NCBI RefSeq assembly: GCF_039543825.1
Contig: NZ_BAABKM010000002.1
Location: 652,133 to 716,132, forward strand
Length of the DNA stretch: 64,000 nucleotides
Direction of reading: 5' to 3'
Source of the DNA: Nocardioides conyzicola
Lineage (GTDB): Bacteria > Actinomycetota > Actinomycetes > Propionibacteriales > Nocardioidaceae
In this document: positions 35,013-43,141 of the stretch, in pieces
How positions within the stretch are numbered: the stretch's first letter is position 1
Layout of the letters: every line of letters starts with the position of its first letter
Program-made: the position numbers and the translations under genes
The notes under the pieces: model-generated
What the model was told of the DNA's origin: nothing
Seen by the model: only the letters and a program-made list of their open reading frames with translations
Databases searched by the model: none

Positions 35013-36281
35013 TCAGCGGGTATGTCGGGTGTGGGTGGTGTCCCAGGCGTAGGAGTACCCGTACGGAGTGGTCCAGGTGAACGTCGTCGGGCTGGTGCGG
35101 GTGACGGTCCAGCCGCCGTGGGTCTTGTAGCGGTGATGACCCCGGCAGAGCGGGGCGAGGTTGACGGACTCGGTGTTGGTGCCGTCGAAGTTCTCGAGGT
35201 GGTCGAGGTCGGCGGGTCTTGCCGGTCGGGTGCAGTGCGGGAAGACGCAGGTCGCGTTGGTCAGCACCGCCTGCTCCCGCATCGCCTCGGTGGGCCGGTA
35301 GGCGTCCGCCGACAGGTGCTCGTTGAGGTCGATGACCGGGCGGACGATCACCTTGGTGTTGGTGCCGGCGCACCAGCCCCTGACCTGGTCGACCGAGATA
35401 GCGGACCGGGAGTTCTCGACACCGGCGACGCCTGCCTCCGACAGGTGGACGTAGATGACCAGCTCCCGCTTGCGCTGAGGCCGCGGCTCGTCGGACTGTT
35501 CGCCGGTCCCTAGGTCGAGGGTGAGCTCCCGGCGGGCGAGCGCCCCGGCGGCCATCGACCGGCGGACGTTCAACGACTCGGTGGAGCCGAGGTCGGCGAG
35601 CTCCTTGGCGCCGGCGGCGAGGGCGTCGTTGAAGTCGATCGCATCCGCCAGGTCGAGCTCCCCGTCGACGTGGACGGTGCCGTTGAAGGAGACCTGCTGA
35701 AGGTCGACGTCCAGGCAGCGTTCGTCGGCGGCCTCCCGGCGTCGCTTCTCGGCGAGCTCGGGGTCGAACCGGCGGATGGCGTCCTCGACGGCCCGGTCGA
35801 TCTGCGCGAACGAGCACCGCCCGATGTGGTGCGCGAGGTGGGCGTCCACGTGACGCGCACCGTCACGGCACAGCGGCTTGGTGGCCTGGGCGATCTTGCG
35901 GGCCTTCCAGACCTGCACCCGACCCGTCGTGACGGCGGCCCAGATCTTCGGGAGCCGGTAGCGGATCTCCACCGCGTCACCCAGGTAGGTGCGGCCGGCG
36001 TCGGTCGACATCCCCAACGCGAGGGCGAGGTCACCGACGCAGAACTCCGCCACCAACGGGGCACCAGGTCCGGCGACCGCGAGCTCGCCCTGGGTGCCGT
36101 CCACGGTGGCGGCGTCGCCGATCGTGTCGGTGGGGTTCATGACCGCCCACTGCACGGCAAGGTGGAGCTTGTCGATCTCTGCTTGGTTCACCACCAGGTG
36201 GCGGTCGTGGAGCGCCGCCAGCACCTGGTCCGGCGAGTCGTACGACTCCCCGGTTCCGGTGGTGTTCTGGCCTTCGCTCAT
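35013..36281 (-). CDS. DUF222 / HNH endonuclease domain protein, copy 2
   Basis: 422 residues. DUF222 covers about 15-330 and the HNH domain about 345-400: CVFPHCTRPARPADLDHLEN and NLAPLCRGHHRYKTHGGW have the C-x4-C, D-x-D-H and H-H elements of active HNH nucleases. The protein is only distantly similar to copy 1 over most of its length, yet the 38 bases around its start are almost identical to those of copy 1. ATG 36281 is used; TTG 36293 would add four residues. AGA, a very rare Arg codon here, would be among them, which argues against the longer form. Confidence 0.85.
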   Translation of the reverse strand: MSEGQNTTGTGESYDSPDQVLAALHDRHLVVNQAEIDKLHLAVQWAVMNPTDTIGDAATVDGTQGELAVAGPGAPLVAEFCVGDLALALGMSTDAGRTYLGDAVEIRYRLPKIWAAVTTGRVQVWKARKIAQATKPLCRDGARHVDAHLAHHIGRCSFAQIDRAVEDAIRRFDPELAEKRRREAADERCLDVDLQQVSFNGTVHVDGELDLADAIDFNDALAAGAKELADLGSTESLNVRRSMAAGALARRELTLDLGTGEQSDEPRPQRKRELVIYVHLSEAGVAGVENSRSAISVDQVRGWCAGTNTKVIVRPVIDLNEHLSADAYRPTEAMREQAVLTNATCVFPHCTRPARPADLDHLENFDGTNTESVNLAPLCRGHHRYKTHGGWTVTRTSPTTFTWTTPYGYSYAWDTTHTRHTR

Positions 36282-36315
36282 GGGTCTAGCCAAGCACTGG
36301 CCACCGACATTCAGA
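36278..36315 (-). promoter_or_regulatory. 38-nt conserved start block of DUF222-HNH gene 2
   Basis: Counterpart of 22068-22105, differing at only two bases (a C/A and a T/C). The core 36283-36309 is identical over 27 bases, although the coding regions that follow are not similar at the DNA level. Confidence 0.65.
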
Positions 36316-36383
36316 CCCTGAAAACCGTTGTTTTGACCGGGATGTGGACACCCGCTTCAGATTTTTTTGGCAGGTCTTGCTGG

Positions 36384-36478
36384 GGTGGTCGAGTCTGTCG
36401 AGACCCCCGTGGGCCGACGTCGGCGGTCGGGTTGCGGGGGTCTCGACGACGCTCGCTGGCGCTCGCTGCTCGACCACC
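36384..36478. repeat. REP/BIME-like inverted repeat pair
   Basis: Outer arms GGTGGTCGAG (36384-36393) and CTCGACCACC (36469-36478), and inner arms GTCGAGACCCCCG (36397-36409) and CGGGGGTCTCGAC (36435-36447), fold into a large cruciform. The core sequence, with the CGCTCGCTGGCGCTCG centre, resembles intergenic palindromes that I know to be common in Nocardioides and relatives. Confidence 0.75.
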
Positions 36479-36573
36479 GGGGAAGCCGAAAAGCCGGGCG
36501 ACGACCGCAACCCGCTGCCCGCCGCACCCGGCGTAGCTGCCTATCGGCGGCCCACCCGAACAGACCCGCAGCC
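36439..36573 (-). repeat. HNH-associated repeat, copy A
   Basis: About 135 bases that are nearly identical to copy B, with one 10-base insertion (GGAAGCCGAA) and scattered changes. It runs from the REP core to the GCCGATAGGCAGCTACG segment when read toward the HNH gene's upstream end. Confidence 0.75.
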
Positions 36574-36602
36574 AACGCACATCGCCCCGCCTACGCTGCG
36601 GA

Positions 36603-36728
36603 GGTCTCGACGACGCTCGCTGGCGCTCCCTGCTCGACCACCGGAAAGCCGGGCGACGACTGCAACCCGCCGCCCGCCGTACCCGGCGTAGCTGCCTATC
36701 GGCGACCGACCCGAACGCACCCGCAACC
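36603..36728 (-). repeat. HNH-associated repeat, copy B
   Basis: The second direct copy, about 126 bases. It ends 15 bases before the stop of the solute-binding protein gene. The palindrome CCGACTGACAGTCG marks its boundary (36726-36739). Together with copy A and the cruciform it fills the only gap longer than 300 bases in the window (36282-36742); no ORF with good codon use is present there. Confidence 0.75.
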
Positions 36729-36742
36729 GACTGACAGTCGAT

Positions 36743-38110
36743 CTACTCGCTGGGTGACTCCGACGGGCTGGCGGTGTCGGAGGCGGACTCGGGGTCGAGG
36801 ACGGGCTTCGACTCGTCGTCGATCTGGGTGGTGAGGGCGTCGAGGTCGAGCACGCCGACGCCGTAGACCAGCTGCCGGAGGCTGGGCGCCACGGTCTCCT
36901 CGAGCTCGGGGAGGGTGTCGATCAGGGGCGGCACGGACATCGAGCGGACGCTGGAGTTGAAGAACGTGGAGTGCTCGGGGCGGCGGCCGGGCTGCAGGAA
37001 GTCGTCGGAGAGCGCGACCTCGACGTTGGCGGGCTGGAGGTAGCCGGTGCTCGCCACCAGGCCGACCCAGTCGGCGGAGACCTCGTGCACCATGAAGTCC
37101 GCCGCGAGGGAGGGGCTGGCGGTCTTCGCCGACATGCACAGCGACGTCACGTCGCCGACCGTCGACGCGCCGTCCAGCTTGGGCATCGGCATCACGTCGA
37201 AGTCGAGGTTGCTCTTCTGGCGCAGGACCGGCGTCAGCGAGCGGTCGCCGGCGATCATGCCGAGCTTGCCGCGCAGGAACCACCGGACGGCCGACGCCTC
37301 GTCGAGCTGGGTCTCGTCGAGGGTCACCTGCGGGTTGCGCAGCAACTCGAGGGTGCGTTCGAGGGCGTCCTTGCTGCTGTCGCTGGAGAAGGCGAGGGAC
37401 GTGGGCTTGTCCTCGTCGTCGAAGACGGTGCCACCGCCGGACCGGATGAACGGGGCGAGCCCCTGGACCGTCGCCGCGATGTCGACGCCCTTCGAGCCCC
37501 GGGCGGGGCGGCTGGCGAACTCAGCTGCCGTCGTGAACTGGTCGAAGGACCAGCTGGTCGCGTCCTCGTCCGGTACGTCGAGGCCGCGGTTGCGCATGCG
37601 GTTGAAGTTGACCAGGCGCTTGTTGTAGTAGATGACGGTCGGCGTGACGCCGTACGGCATGCACTGCAGGTGGTCGTCGGCGCTGAGCGCCTCGAGCGCG
37701 TCGCGGGAGTAGGTGTCGCCGAACTCGACCCCCCGCTCGTCGAGCAGCTCGTCGACCGGCTGGTTGTACTGGTTCTCGAGCAGCCACGCGAGGTCCGACC
37801 GCGACGACATGAACACGTCCGGGACCGGGGTGCCCTGCTCGATGGCGGAGCGCATGGCGGCCTGCGTCGGCCAGCTCTGGATGGTCACGTCGATCGTGTC
37901 GGGGTTGAGGTTCCAGGCGTCGACGGTCGCGCGGAAGGCGCGCTGCACGTCGCGCGGACCGACGACACCGAAGGTGAGCTTGTCCGGCGGTGCCGTCGAG
38001 CTCGGGCTCGGCTCCGGCGGGGCGGGGTCCGACGAGTCGCCCGTGCACGCAGCGGTCGTCAGCACGGACGCAACCGCGACGCACGCCACGAGTCCCCGGG
38101 TAACCCTCAC
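36743..38110 (-). CDS. extracellular solute-binding lipoprotein (sugar-type ABC)
   Basis: 455 residues. Lipobox ASVLTTAAC (Cys at about 22), then a Pro/Ser linker. The bacterial extracellular solute-binding fold follows: KLTFGVVGPRDVQRAFRATV, PDVFMSSRSDLAWLLENQYN, LQCMPYGVTPTVIYYNKRLV, which is the typical family-1 sugar-binding pattern, and GMIAGDRSLTPVLRQ. The tail is acidic and Ser-rich. No permease or ATPase genes are adjacent, so it is an orphan. The ligand is unknown. GTG start. Confidence 0.85.
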   Translation of the reverse strand: MRVTRGLVACVAVASVLTTAACTGDSSDPAPPEPSPSSTAPPDKLTFGVVGPRDVQRAFRATVDAWNLNPDTIDVTIQSWPTQAAMRSAIEQGTPVPDVFMSSRSDLAWLLENQYNQPVDELLDERGVEFGDTYSRDALEALSADDHLQCMPYGVTPTVIYYNKRLVNFNRMRNRGLDVPDEDATSWSFDQFTTAAEFASRPARGSKGVDIAATVQGLAPFIRSGGGTVFDDEDKPTSLAFSSDSSKDALERTLELLRNPQVTLDETQLDEASAVRWFLRGKLGMIAGDRSLTPVLRQKSNLDFDVMPMPKLDGASTVGDVTSLCMSAKTASPSLAADFMVHEVSADWVGLVASTGYLQPANVEVALSDDFLQPGRRPEHSTFFNSSVRSMSVPPLIDTLPELEETVAPSLRQLVYGVGVLDLDALTTQIDDESKPVLDPESASDTASPSESPSE

Positions 38111-38168
38111 CAGACCTCCTCAGACCTGCGCTCGCACACAAGCCCGGGCAGGCCCGGGCCGGACCACC

Positions 38169-38603
38169 CTAGCGACCCAGTGGGTGGAACTGACGGGCGG
38201 CGGCGACCACCCGATCGAACGTCGCCCGGTCGAGCGCGGCACCCTCGCGACGTACGGCGGAACGCTCGAGCGTGATCAACCGGTCCAGCCGGACCTCGCT
38301 GGGCCGCCGCTGCCGGTCCCAGTCGCCGGTGCCGACGTCCATCCAGTGCCGGCCCCACCGCGCCTCCTGCTCGGCGTCGCGGTCGTGGTCCTTGCTGGTC
38401 AGCATCAGCCCGAGGAGGCTGCCGCCCTGGACCCCGATCAGGAGCACCGGCCGGTCCTTGCCCTGCTGCGGGTCCTCCTCGAACGGGACCCAGCCCCACA
38501 CCACCTCACCGGGGTCGGGGCGGCCGTCGGCGCGCGGTGCGTACGAGACGGCCGCGGGCCCGGACCGAGCGGGACGGCTGAAGAGCCGCCGGAGGAGTCG
38601 CAT
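38169..38603 (-). CDS. PemK/MazF-like protein, no antitoxin seen
   Basis: 144 residues. A basic N-terminal extension (about 1-30) precedes a PemK/MazF-fold core: GEVVWGWVPFEEDPQQGKDR followed by PVLLIG, the G-x-V-W-x-W-x-P-x-x-x-x-x-x-x-K-x-R-P-V-L-(L/V) signature. RNase activity is possible. No antitoxin-sized ORF is present in the 127 bases upstream; instead that gap folds into a structured element (38626-38709). In actinobacteria such solitary copies are common and may not be toxins. Confidence 0.8.
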   Translation of the reverse strand: MRLLRRLFSRPARSGPAAVSYAPRADGRPDPGEVVWGWVPFEEDPQQGKDRPVLLIGVQGGSLLGLMLTSKDHDRDAEQEARWGRHWMDVGTGDWDRQRRPSEVRLDRLITLERSAVRREGAALDRATFDRVVAAARQFHPLGR

Positions 38604-38625
38604 CCTCGCACCTTAGAAGAAGGAG

Positions 38626-38709
38626 TACGCCGGACCGGGAGCGCCTCACGGCGCGTGGCCGCTCGTGGCGGCTAATTTTGGGACCCGGGGCTGCCGCGGT
38701 CCGGCGTAC
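38626..38709 (-). ncRNA. candidate structured leader or small RNA upstream of the PemK-like gene
   Basis: A 12-bp perfect outer stem (GTACGCCGGACC at 38626-38637 with GGTCCGGCGTAC at 38698-38709) encloses two hairpins: GCGCC-TCAC-GGCGC (38641-38654) and GCCGC-TCGTG-GCGGC (38658-38672). It is a three-way junction shape. On the minus strand the outer stem is followed by the pyrimidine tract TCCTTCTTCT and, 22 bases on, the PemK-like ATG. It could be a leader, an attenuator or a terminator of the gene at 38731. Confidence 0.45.
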
Positions 38710-38730
38710 CCCTCGCAGAGTCTAACCGGG

Positions 38731-39324
38731 TCAGGCCAGCCCTTGTTCCAGCTCGAGGTGACCCGCCGTCTCGAGCTGCTCGGAGAGCACCAGCATCCGC
38801 TGCACCTCGGCGTCGGTGCGGTCGCTCAGCGACGCCCGGCCGGTCGCGACGACCCGGGCGAACGCGGCCGCGCGCAGCAGCACGTCGGCGAAGTCGCTGC
38901 CCGCGATCCCGCGGAGCACCTCGTCGACCATGGCCTTCAGCTGCTCCGGTCCGGGCGGGTCGGCTACGCCGGCGACGACGCGCGCGACCTGGGCGGTGCG
39001 GCCGGCCTCGAACTCGCGGGAGACGCGCACCGGCTCGGCGTACACCCACGAGCGCAGCAGGTAGAGCCGCCACAGACAGCCGGCCAGCGAGTCCGCCGGC
39101 GACCCCGACCAGACCTCGGCGATGGTCTCGATGCCCTCGGTGTCCGCCAGGTGGAGCAGCCGGTCGGCGACCTCCGCGTCGCCGACCTCGCGGGTGCCGC
39201 GCACCAGCAGCTGTGCCGCCCGGTCGGCGGCCTCGCTCACGAGCGCCGGGTCCGTGCCGCCGACGAGCGCCTCGAAGTAGTTGGCGCCGGGCGTCATGGG
39301 CCGGTGGTGGATCCTGTCAGTCAC
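38731..39324 (-). CDS. hypothetical helical protein coupled to hrpA
   Basis: 197 residues, mostly helical: NYFEALVGGTDPALVSEAAD, then DRLLHLADTEGIETIAEVWS, CLWRLYLLRSWVYAEPVRVS and a C-terminal helix ending LETAGHLELEQGL. There is no signal or membrane segment. The GTG overlaps the hrpA stop (GTGA), so it is translated together with the helicase. The sequence resembles conserved actinobacterial proteins of unknown role; I do not recognise a named domain. A link with RNA metabolism is inferred from coupling only. Confidence 0.65.
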   Translation of the reverse strand: MTDRIHHRPMTPGANYFEALVGGTDPALVSEAADRAAQLLVRGTREVGDAEVADRLLHLADTEGIETIAEVWSGSPADSLAGCLWRLYLLRSWVYAEPVRVSREFEAGRTAQVARVVAGVADPPGPEQLKAMVDEVLRGIAGSDFADVLLRAAAFARVVATGRASLSDRTDAEVQRMLVLSEQLETAGHLELEQGLA

Positions 39325-42300
39325 GACGAAAGGCTACGTCGGATGCGTTGGTCGCTGACCGGGTACGGCGTCCCGAGCTGCTGGGCCCACAGCGAGACCC
39401 GGTACTCCTCGAGCATCCACCGCACCTGCCGCAGGTGCGCGCCGGGCGGCCGGCCCGGAGGCAGCGCGTCGACCTGGTGCAGGTAGGCGTCCTGGAGGTC
39501 GGCGACCTGGTCCATCAGCTGCCGGTCGCGGTGGAGGTTGCCGTCGAGCCGCTCGCGGCGCTGCTCGAGCGCGGCGAGGTAGGTCGGGTAGCGGCGCAGC
39601 TGGGTCGCGCCGGCCTCGGCGACGAACCCGCCGTGCACCAGTCGCGCGAGCTGCGCCCGCATGTCGGTGAGGGCGGGCAGCATCAGCATCTCGGCGCGGC
39701 CGCTCAGCGCCTTCTCCGCCTGCCGCCATCCGGAGAGCACCCGGATCACGTCGGCCATCGTGGCGCGCAGGTGCGCCTCGTGCTCGCGCCTCGCCTCGAC
39801 CAGCAGCGCGTCGTACGCCGCCCGGTCCCGCACCGTCGGACGCGCGTCGACGACCGCCTGCACGACGGCTGCCCGGCAGTCCTCGAGCAGCTCGGCGACG
39901 CTCGGGTACGGCGAGCCCGCGAGGCCGAGCTTCTCCACGTTGGTCAGGTCGCGCAGGATCGTCGGAACGGGTGACGGGATCGCCAGCAGGAGGAGCCTGC
40001 TCACGCCGAGGCGGTGCCGCGCCTCCTGCTCCTCCTCGGTGCCGAAGACCTGCAGCCCGACCGTCGCACCCTCGTCGACCAGGGCCGGGAAGACGCGCAC
40101 CTGGTGGCCCGCCCGCACCTGGTCGAACGACGCCTCGATCGGGTCGAACACCCAGGACGTCTCGCCCGTGCGCGCCAGCCCGCTGTCGGTCGCGACCTCG
40201 GCGAGGGCAGCCGCGAACTGGGGCCGCAGCGGCTCCTTCAGCGCCTCCAGGTCCTTGCCCCGGGCCTGCTCCTGGCCGTTCTCGTCGACGACGCGGTACG
40301 TCGGTCGCAGGTGCTCGGGGACCTTCGACCAGTCCCATGCCTCGCGGGGGACGACGACGCCGGTCGTCGACCGGCACCAGCGCTCGAGGGCGTCGAGCAG
40401 CGGCTCCTCCCCCGGCGGCACGGCGGCCAGGAACTCCCGCGCCTTGTTGGGCGCCGGGACGAACGAGACCCGGAGGTTCTTGGGCAGGCTGCGGATCAGG
40501 CTGGTGACGAGCTCCTCGCGCAGGCCGGGGACGTTCCAGGAGAAGTCGTCGGCCTCCACCTGGTTGAGCGTGGCGACGGGCACCTCGATAGTCAGGCCGT
40601 CGTCGGCCGCACCGGGCTCGAAGTGGTAGCTGATCGGGAAGGTCAGCCCCCCGCCGTCCCAGAGCTCCGGGTAGTCGCCGGCGCTCACCTCGTCGGCGGT
40701 GTCGTGGGTCAGCATCGACAGGTCGAAGTCGAGCAGGTCCGGACGTCGACGCCGCTCCTGCTTCCACCACTGGTCGAAGTGCGCGCCGCCGACCACCTGG
40801 GGCCCGACCCGCGCGTCGTAGAAGTCGAAGAGCGTGTGCTCGTCGACGACGATGTCGCGGCGCCGGGCGCGGTGCTCGAGCTCCTCGGCCTCCTCGAGCA
40901 GGCGCCGGTTGGTCTCCATGAAGCGGTGGCGGGTGTTCCACTCGCCGTACACGAGCGCGTGGCGGATGAAGAGCTCCCGGGCGAGCGGGACGTCGACCTT
41001 GCCGTAGGAGATGAGGCGGTCGGCGACCAGAGGTACGCCGTACAGCGTGACCCGCTCGTGGGCCATCACGGCCGCGCGCTTCTTGCTCCAGTGGGGCTCG
41101 GAGTAGGTCCGCTTCGCCAGGTCACCGGCGAGCTTCTCGGCCCACTCGGGCTTGATGGCCGCGTTCTGCCGGGCCCACAGCCGGCTGGTCTCGACGAGCT
41201 CACCGGCCATCAGGAACTGCGGCTGCTTGCGGGCCAGCCCGCTGCCGGGGAAGATCGCGAACTTCGCGCCCCGGGCGCCGAGGTACTCGCGCATCGGCCG
41301 TCGGCCTCCGGACTTCTCCTTCTCCCTCTCCTCCAGCAGCCCGATGTGGGAGAGCAGGCCGGACAGGAGCGCCTGGTGGATGCCGTCCGCGTCCGGGAGA
41401 TCGGCCGGCTGGCCGACCTCGATCTTCATCTCCTTGGCCACCTGGCGCAGCTGGGACTCGAAGTCCTGCCACTCGCGGACGCGCAGGTAGTTGAGGTACT
41501 CGCGCTTGCACATCCGGCGGAACGCCGAGGACGACAGCTCCCGCTGCTGCTCCTTGACGTAGCGCCACAGGTTGAGCCAGGTGAGGAAGTCGCTGCCCTC
41601 CGCCTTGAAGCGCGCGTGCAGCTGATCGGCCTGCGCCTGGAAGTCGGCCGGCCGCTCCCGCGGGTCCTGCAGGGACAGCGCCGCCGCGATCACGATCACC
41701 TCGCGGACACACCCGAGGCGCTCGGCCTCGAGGATCATCCGCGCCAGCCGCGGGTCGATCGGCAGGCGGGCGAGCCGGCGCCCGACCTGGGTCAGGCGGG
41801 CATCGCCCGTCGACAGCGCGCCGAGCTCCTCGAGCAGCTGCACCCCCGCCGAGACGTTGCGCTTGTCCGGCGGCTCGACGAACGGGAACTGCGCGATGTC
41901 ACCGAGCCCGAGCGACGTCATCTGCAGGATGACGCTGGCCAGGTTGGTCCTCAGGATCTCCGGGTCGGTGAACTCCGGTCGGCCGTCGAAGTCCTCCTCC
42001 GAGTAGAGGCGTACGGCGATGCCGGCCTCGACCCGGCCGCACCGGCCCGAGCGCTGGTTGGCCGACGCCTGGCTGATCGGCTCGATCGGCAGGCGTTGCA
42101 CCTTGGTGCGCACCGAGTAGCGGCTGATGCGCGCGACGCCGGTGTCCACGACGTACCGGATCCCGGGGACGGTCAGGGAGGTCTCGGCGACGTTGGTGGC
42201 GAGCACGACGCGGCGTACCGACGCCCCGTGCGAGGAGAACACCCGGTGCTGCTCGGCCGCCGAGAGCCGCGAGTAGAGCGGCACGATCTCCGTCCGCGGC

Positions 42301-43076
42301 AGGTCCTTCATCGCGTCGGCGGTGTCCCGGATCTCGCGCTCGCCAGGCAGGAAGACCAGGATGTCGCCAGGCCCCTCGGCCGAGAGCTCCTTGACCGCGT
42401 CGACGATCGCCTCGGTCTGGTCGCGCACGACGACCTCGCCGTCCTCGTCCTGGCCGTCGAGGTCCATGAGCGGCCGGTAGCGCACCTCGACCGGGTAGGT
42501 CCGCCCGGAGACCTCGATCACCGGGGCGTCGAAGTGCTGCGCGAAGCGGTCCACGTCGATCGTCGCCGACGTGATGATCAGCTTGAGGTCCGGCCGCCGC
42601 GGGAGCAGCCGCTTGAGGTAGCCGAGCAGGAAGTCGATGTTGAGGCTGCGCTCGTGCGCCTCGTCGATGATGATCGTGTCGTATTTCTTGAGCATCCGGT
42701 CGCGCTGGAGCTCGGCCAGCAGGATGCCGTCGGTCATCAGCTTGACCCGGCTCGCCTTCGAGGTCCGGTCGGTGAACCGGACCTGGTAGCCGACCAGGTC
42801 GCCGAGCTCGCTCCCCAGCTCGCTGGCGATCCGCTCCGCGACCGAGCGGGCCGCGATCCGCCGCGGCTGGGTGTGCCCGATCAGCCCGCCGCCGCCCTTG
42901 CCCCGGACGCCGCGGCCGAGCTCGAGGCAGATCTTCGGCAGCTGGGTCGTCTTCCCGGACCCGGTCTCGCCCGCGATGATCACGACCTGGTGGTCGCGGA
43001 TCGCCTCGGCGATGTCGTCCTTGCGCTGGCTGACCGGCAGCTCCGGCGGATAGGAGATCTGGAGCTCGTCGGTCAT
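39321..43076 (-). CDS. hrpA: ATP-dependent RNA helicase HrpA
   Basis: A 1251-residue DEAH-box helicase. Motif I is IIAGETGSGKTTQLPK (about 33-48), motif II IIIDEAHERSLN (about 132-143), motif III ITSATID, and motif VI SQASANQRSGRCGRV near 340. The HA2 and OB-like regions follow, then the DUF3418 C-terminal region (AREFLAAVPPGEEPLLDALE) characteristic of HrpA. Length is close to the E. coli protein. HrpA acts in mRNA processing and rescue of stalled or collided ribosomes. Start ATG at 43076 precedes TDELQISYPPELPVSQRKDD. Confidence 0.95.
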   Translation of the reverse strand: MTDELQISYPPELPVSQRKDDIAEAIRDHQVVIIAGETGSGKTTQLPKICLELGRGVRGKGGGGLIGHTQPRRIAARSVAERIASELGSELGDLVGYQVRFTDRTSKASRVKLMTDGILLAELQRDRMLKKYDTIIIDEAHERSLNIDFLLGYLKRLLPRRPDLKLIITSATIDVDRFAQHFDAPVIEVSGRTYPVEVRYRPLMDLDGQDEDGEVVVRDQTEAIVDAVKELSAEGPGDILVFLPGEREIRDTADAMKDLPRTEIVPLYSRLSAAEQHRVFSSHGASVRRVVLATNVAETSLTVPGIRYVVDTGVARISRYSVRTKVQRLPIEPISQASANQRSGRCGRVEAGIAVRLYSEEDFDGRPEFTDPEILRTNLASVILQMTSLGLGDIAQFPFVEPPDKRNVSAGVQLLEELGALSTGDARLTQVGRRLARLPIDPRLARMILEAERLGCVREVIVIAAALSLQDPRERPADFQAQADQLHARFKAEGSDFLTWLNLWRYVKEQQRELSSSAFRRMCKREYLNYLRVREWQDFESQLRQVAKEMKIEVGQPADLPDADGIHQALLSGLLSHIGLLEEREKEKSGGRRPMREYLGARGAKFAIFPGSGLARKQPQFLMAGELVETSRLWARQNAAIKPEWAEKLAGDLAKRTYSEPHWSKKRAAVMAHERVTLYGVPLVADRLISYGKVDVPLARELFIRHALVYGEWNTRHRFMETNRRLLEEAEELEHRARRRDIVVDEHTLFDFYDARVGPQVVGGAHFDQWWKQERRRRPDLLDFDLSMLTHDTADEVSAGDYPELWDGGGLTFPISYHFEPGAADDGLTIEVPVATLNQVEADDFSWNVPGLREELVTSLIRSLPKNLRVSFVPAPNKAREFLAAVPPGEEPLLDALERWCRSTTGVVVPREAWDWSKVPEHLRPTYRVVDENGQEQARGKDLEALKEPLRPQFAAALAEVATDSGLARTGETSWVFDPIEASFDQVRAGHQVRVFPALVDEGATVGLQVFGTEEEQEARHRLGVSRLLLLAIPSPVPTILRDLTNVEKLGLAGSPYPSVAELLEDCRAAVVQAVVDARPTVRDRAAYDALLVEARREHEAHLRATMADVIRVLSGWRQAEKALSGRAEMLMLPALTDMRAQLARLVHGGFVAEAGATQLRRYPTYLAALEQRRERLDGNLHRDRQLMDQVADLQDAYLHQVDALPPGRPPGAHLRQVRWMLEEYRVSLWAQQLGTPYPVSDQRIRRSLSS

Positions 43077-43116
43077 GGCGGATCCATTGTGCCGGGGTCG
43101 TCCACGGGGTTTGCAT

Positions 43117-43132
43117 CTAGAACGTGTTCTAG
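43117..43132. promoter_or_regulatory. KstR-type operator
   Basis: CTAGAAC-GT-GTTCTAG, a perfect 7-bp inverted repeat, matches the mycobacterial KstR consensus (T-N2-AAC...GTT-N2-A, for example TAGAAC-x-x-GTTCTA). It lies 9 bases upstream of the ATG of the KstD-like gene, so a bound TetR-type repressor would cover the promoter. KstR is not encoded in the window. Confidence 0.8.
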
Positions 43133-43141
43133 GATCCCGGC

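Noticed and set aside
36316..36742. CRISPR array suggested by repeated segments
   Set aside because: There are only two long direct copies of 126-135 bases with REP cores, no short regular repeats with unique spacers, and no cas genes.
38604..38730. Antitoxin gene for the PemK-like protein
   Set aside because: No frame of at least 40 codons with a start and plausible composition exists in this gap; it is dominated by inverted repeats.
43081..43141. KstR-type palindrome as a terminator of hrpA
   Set aside because: hrpA starts, not ends, here. The 7-bp arms, position and sequence fit an operator better.
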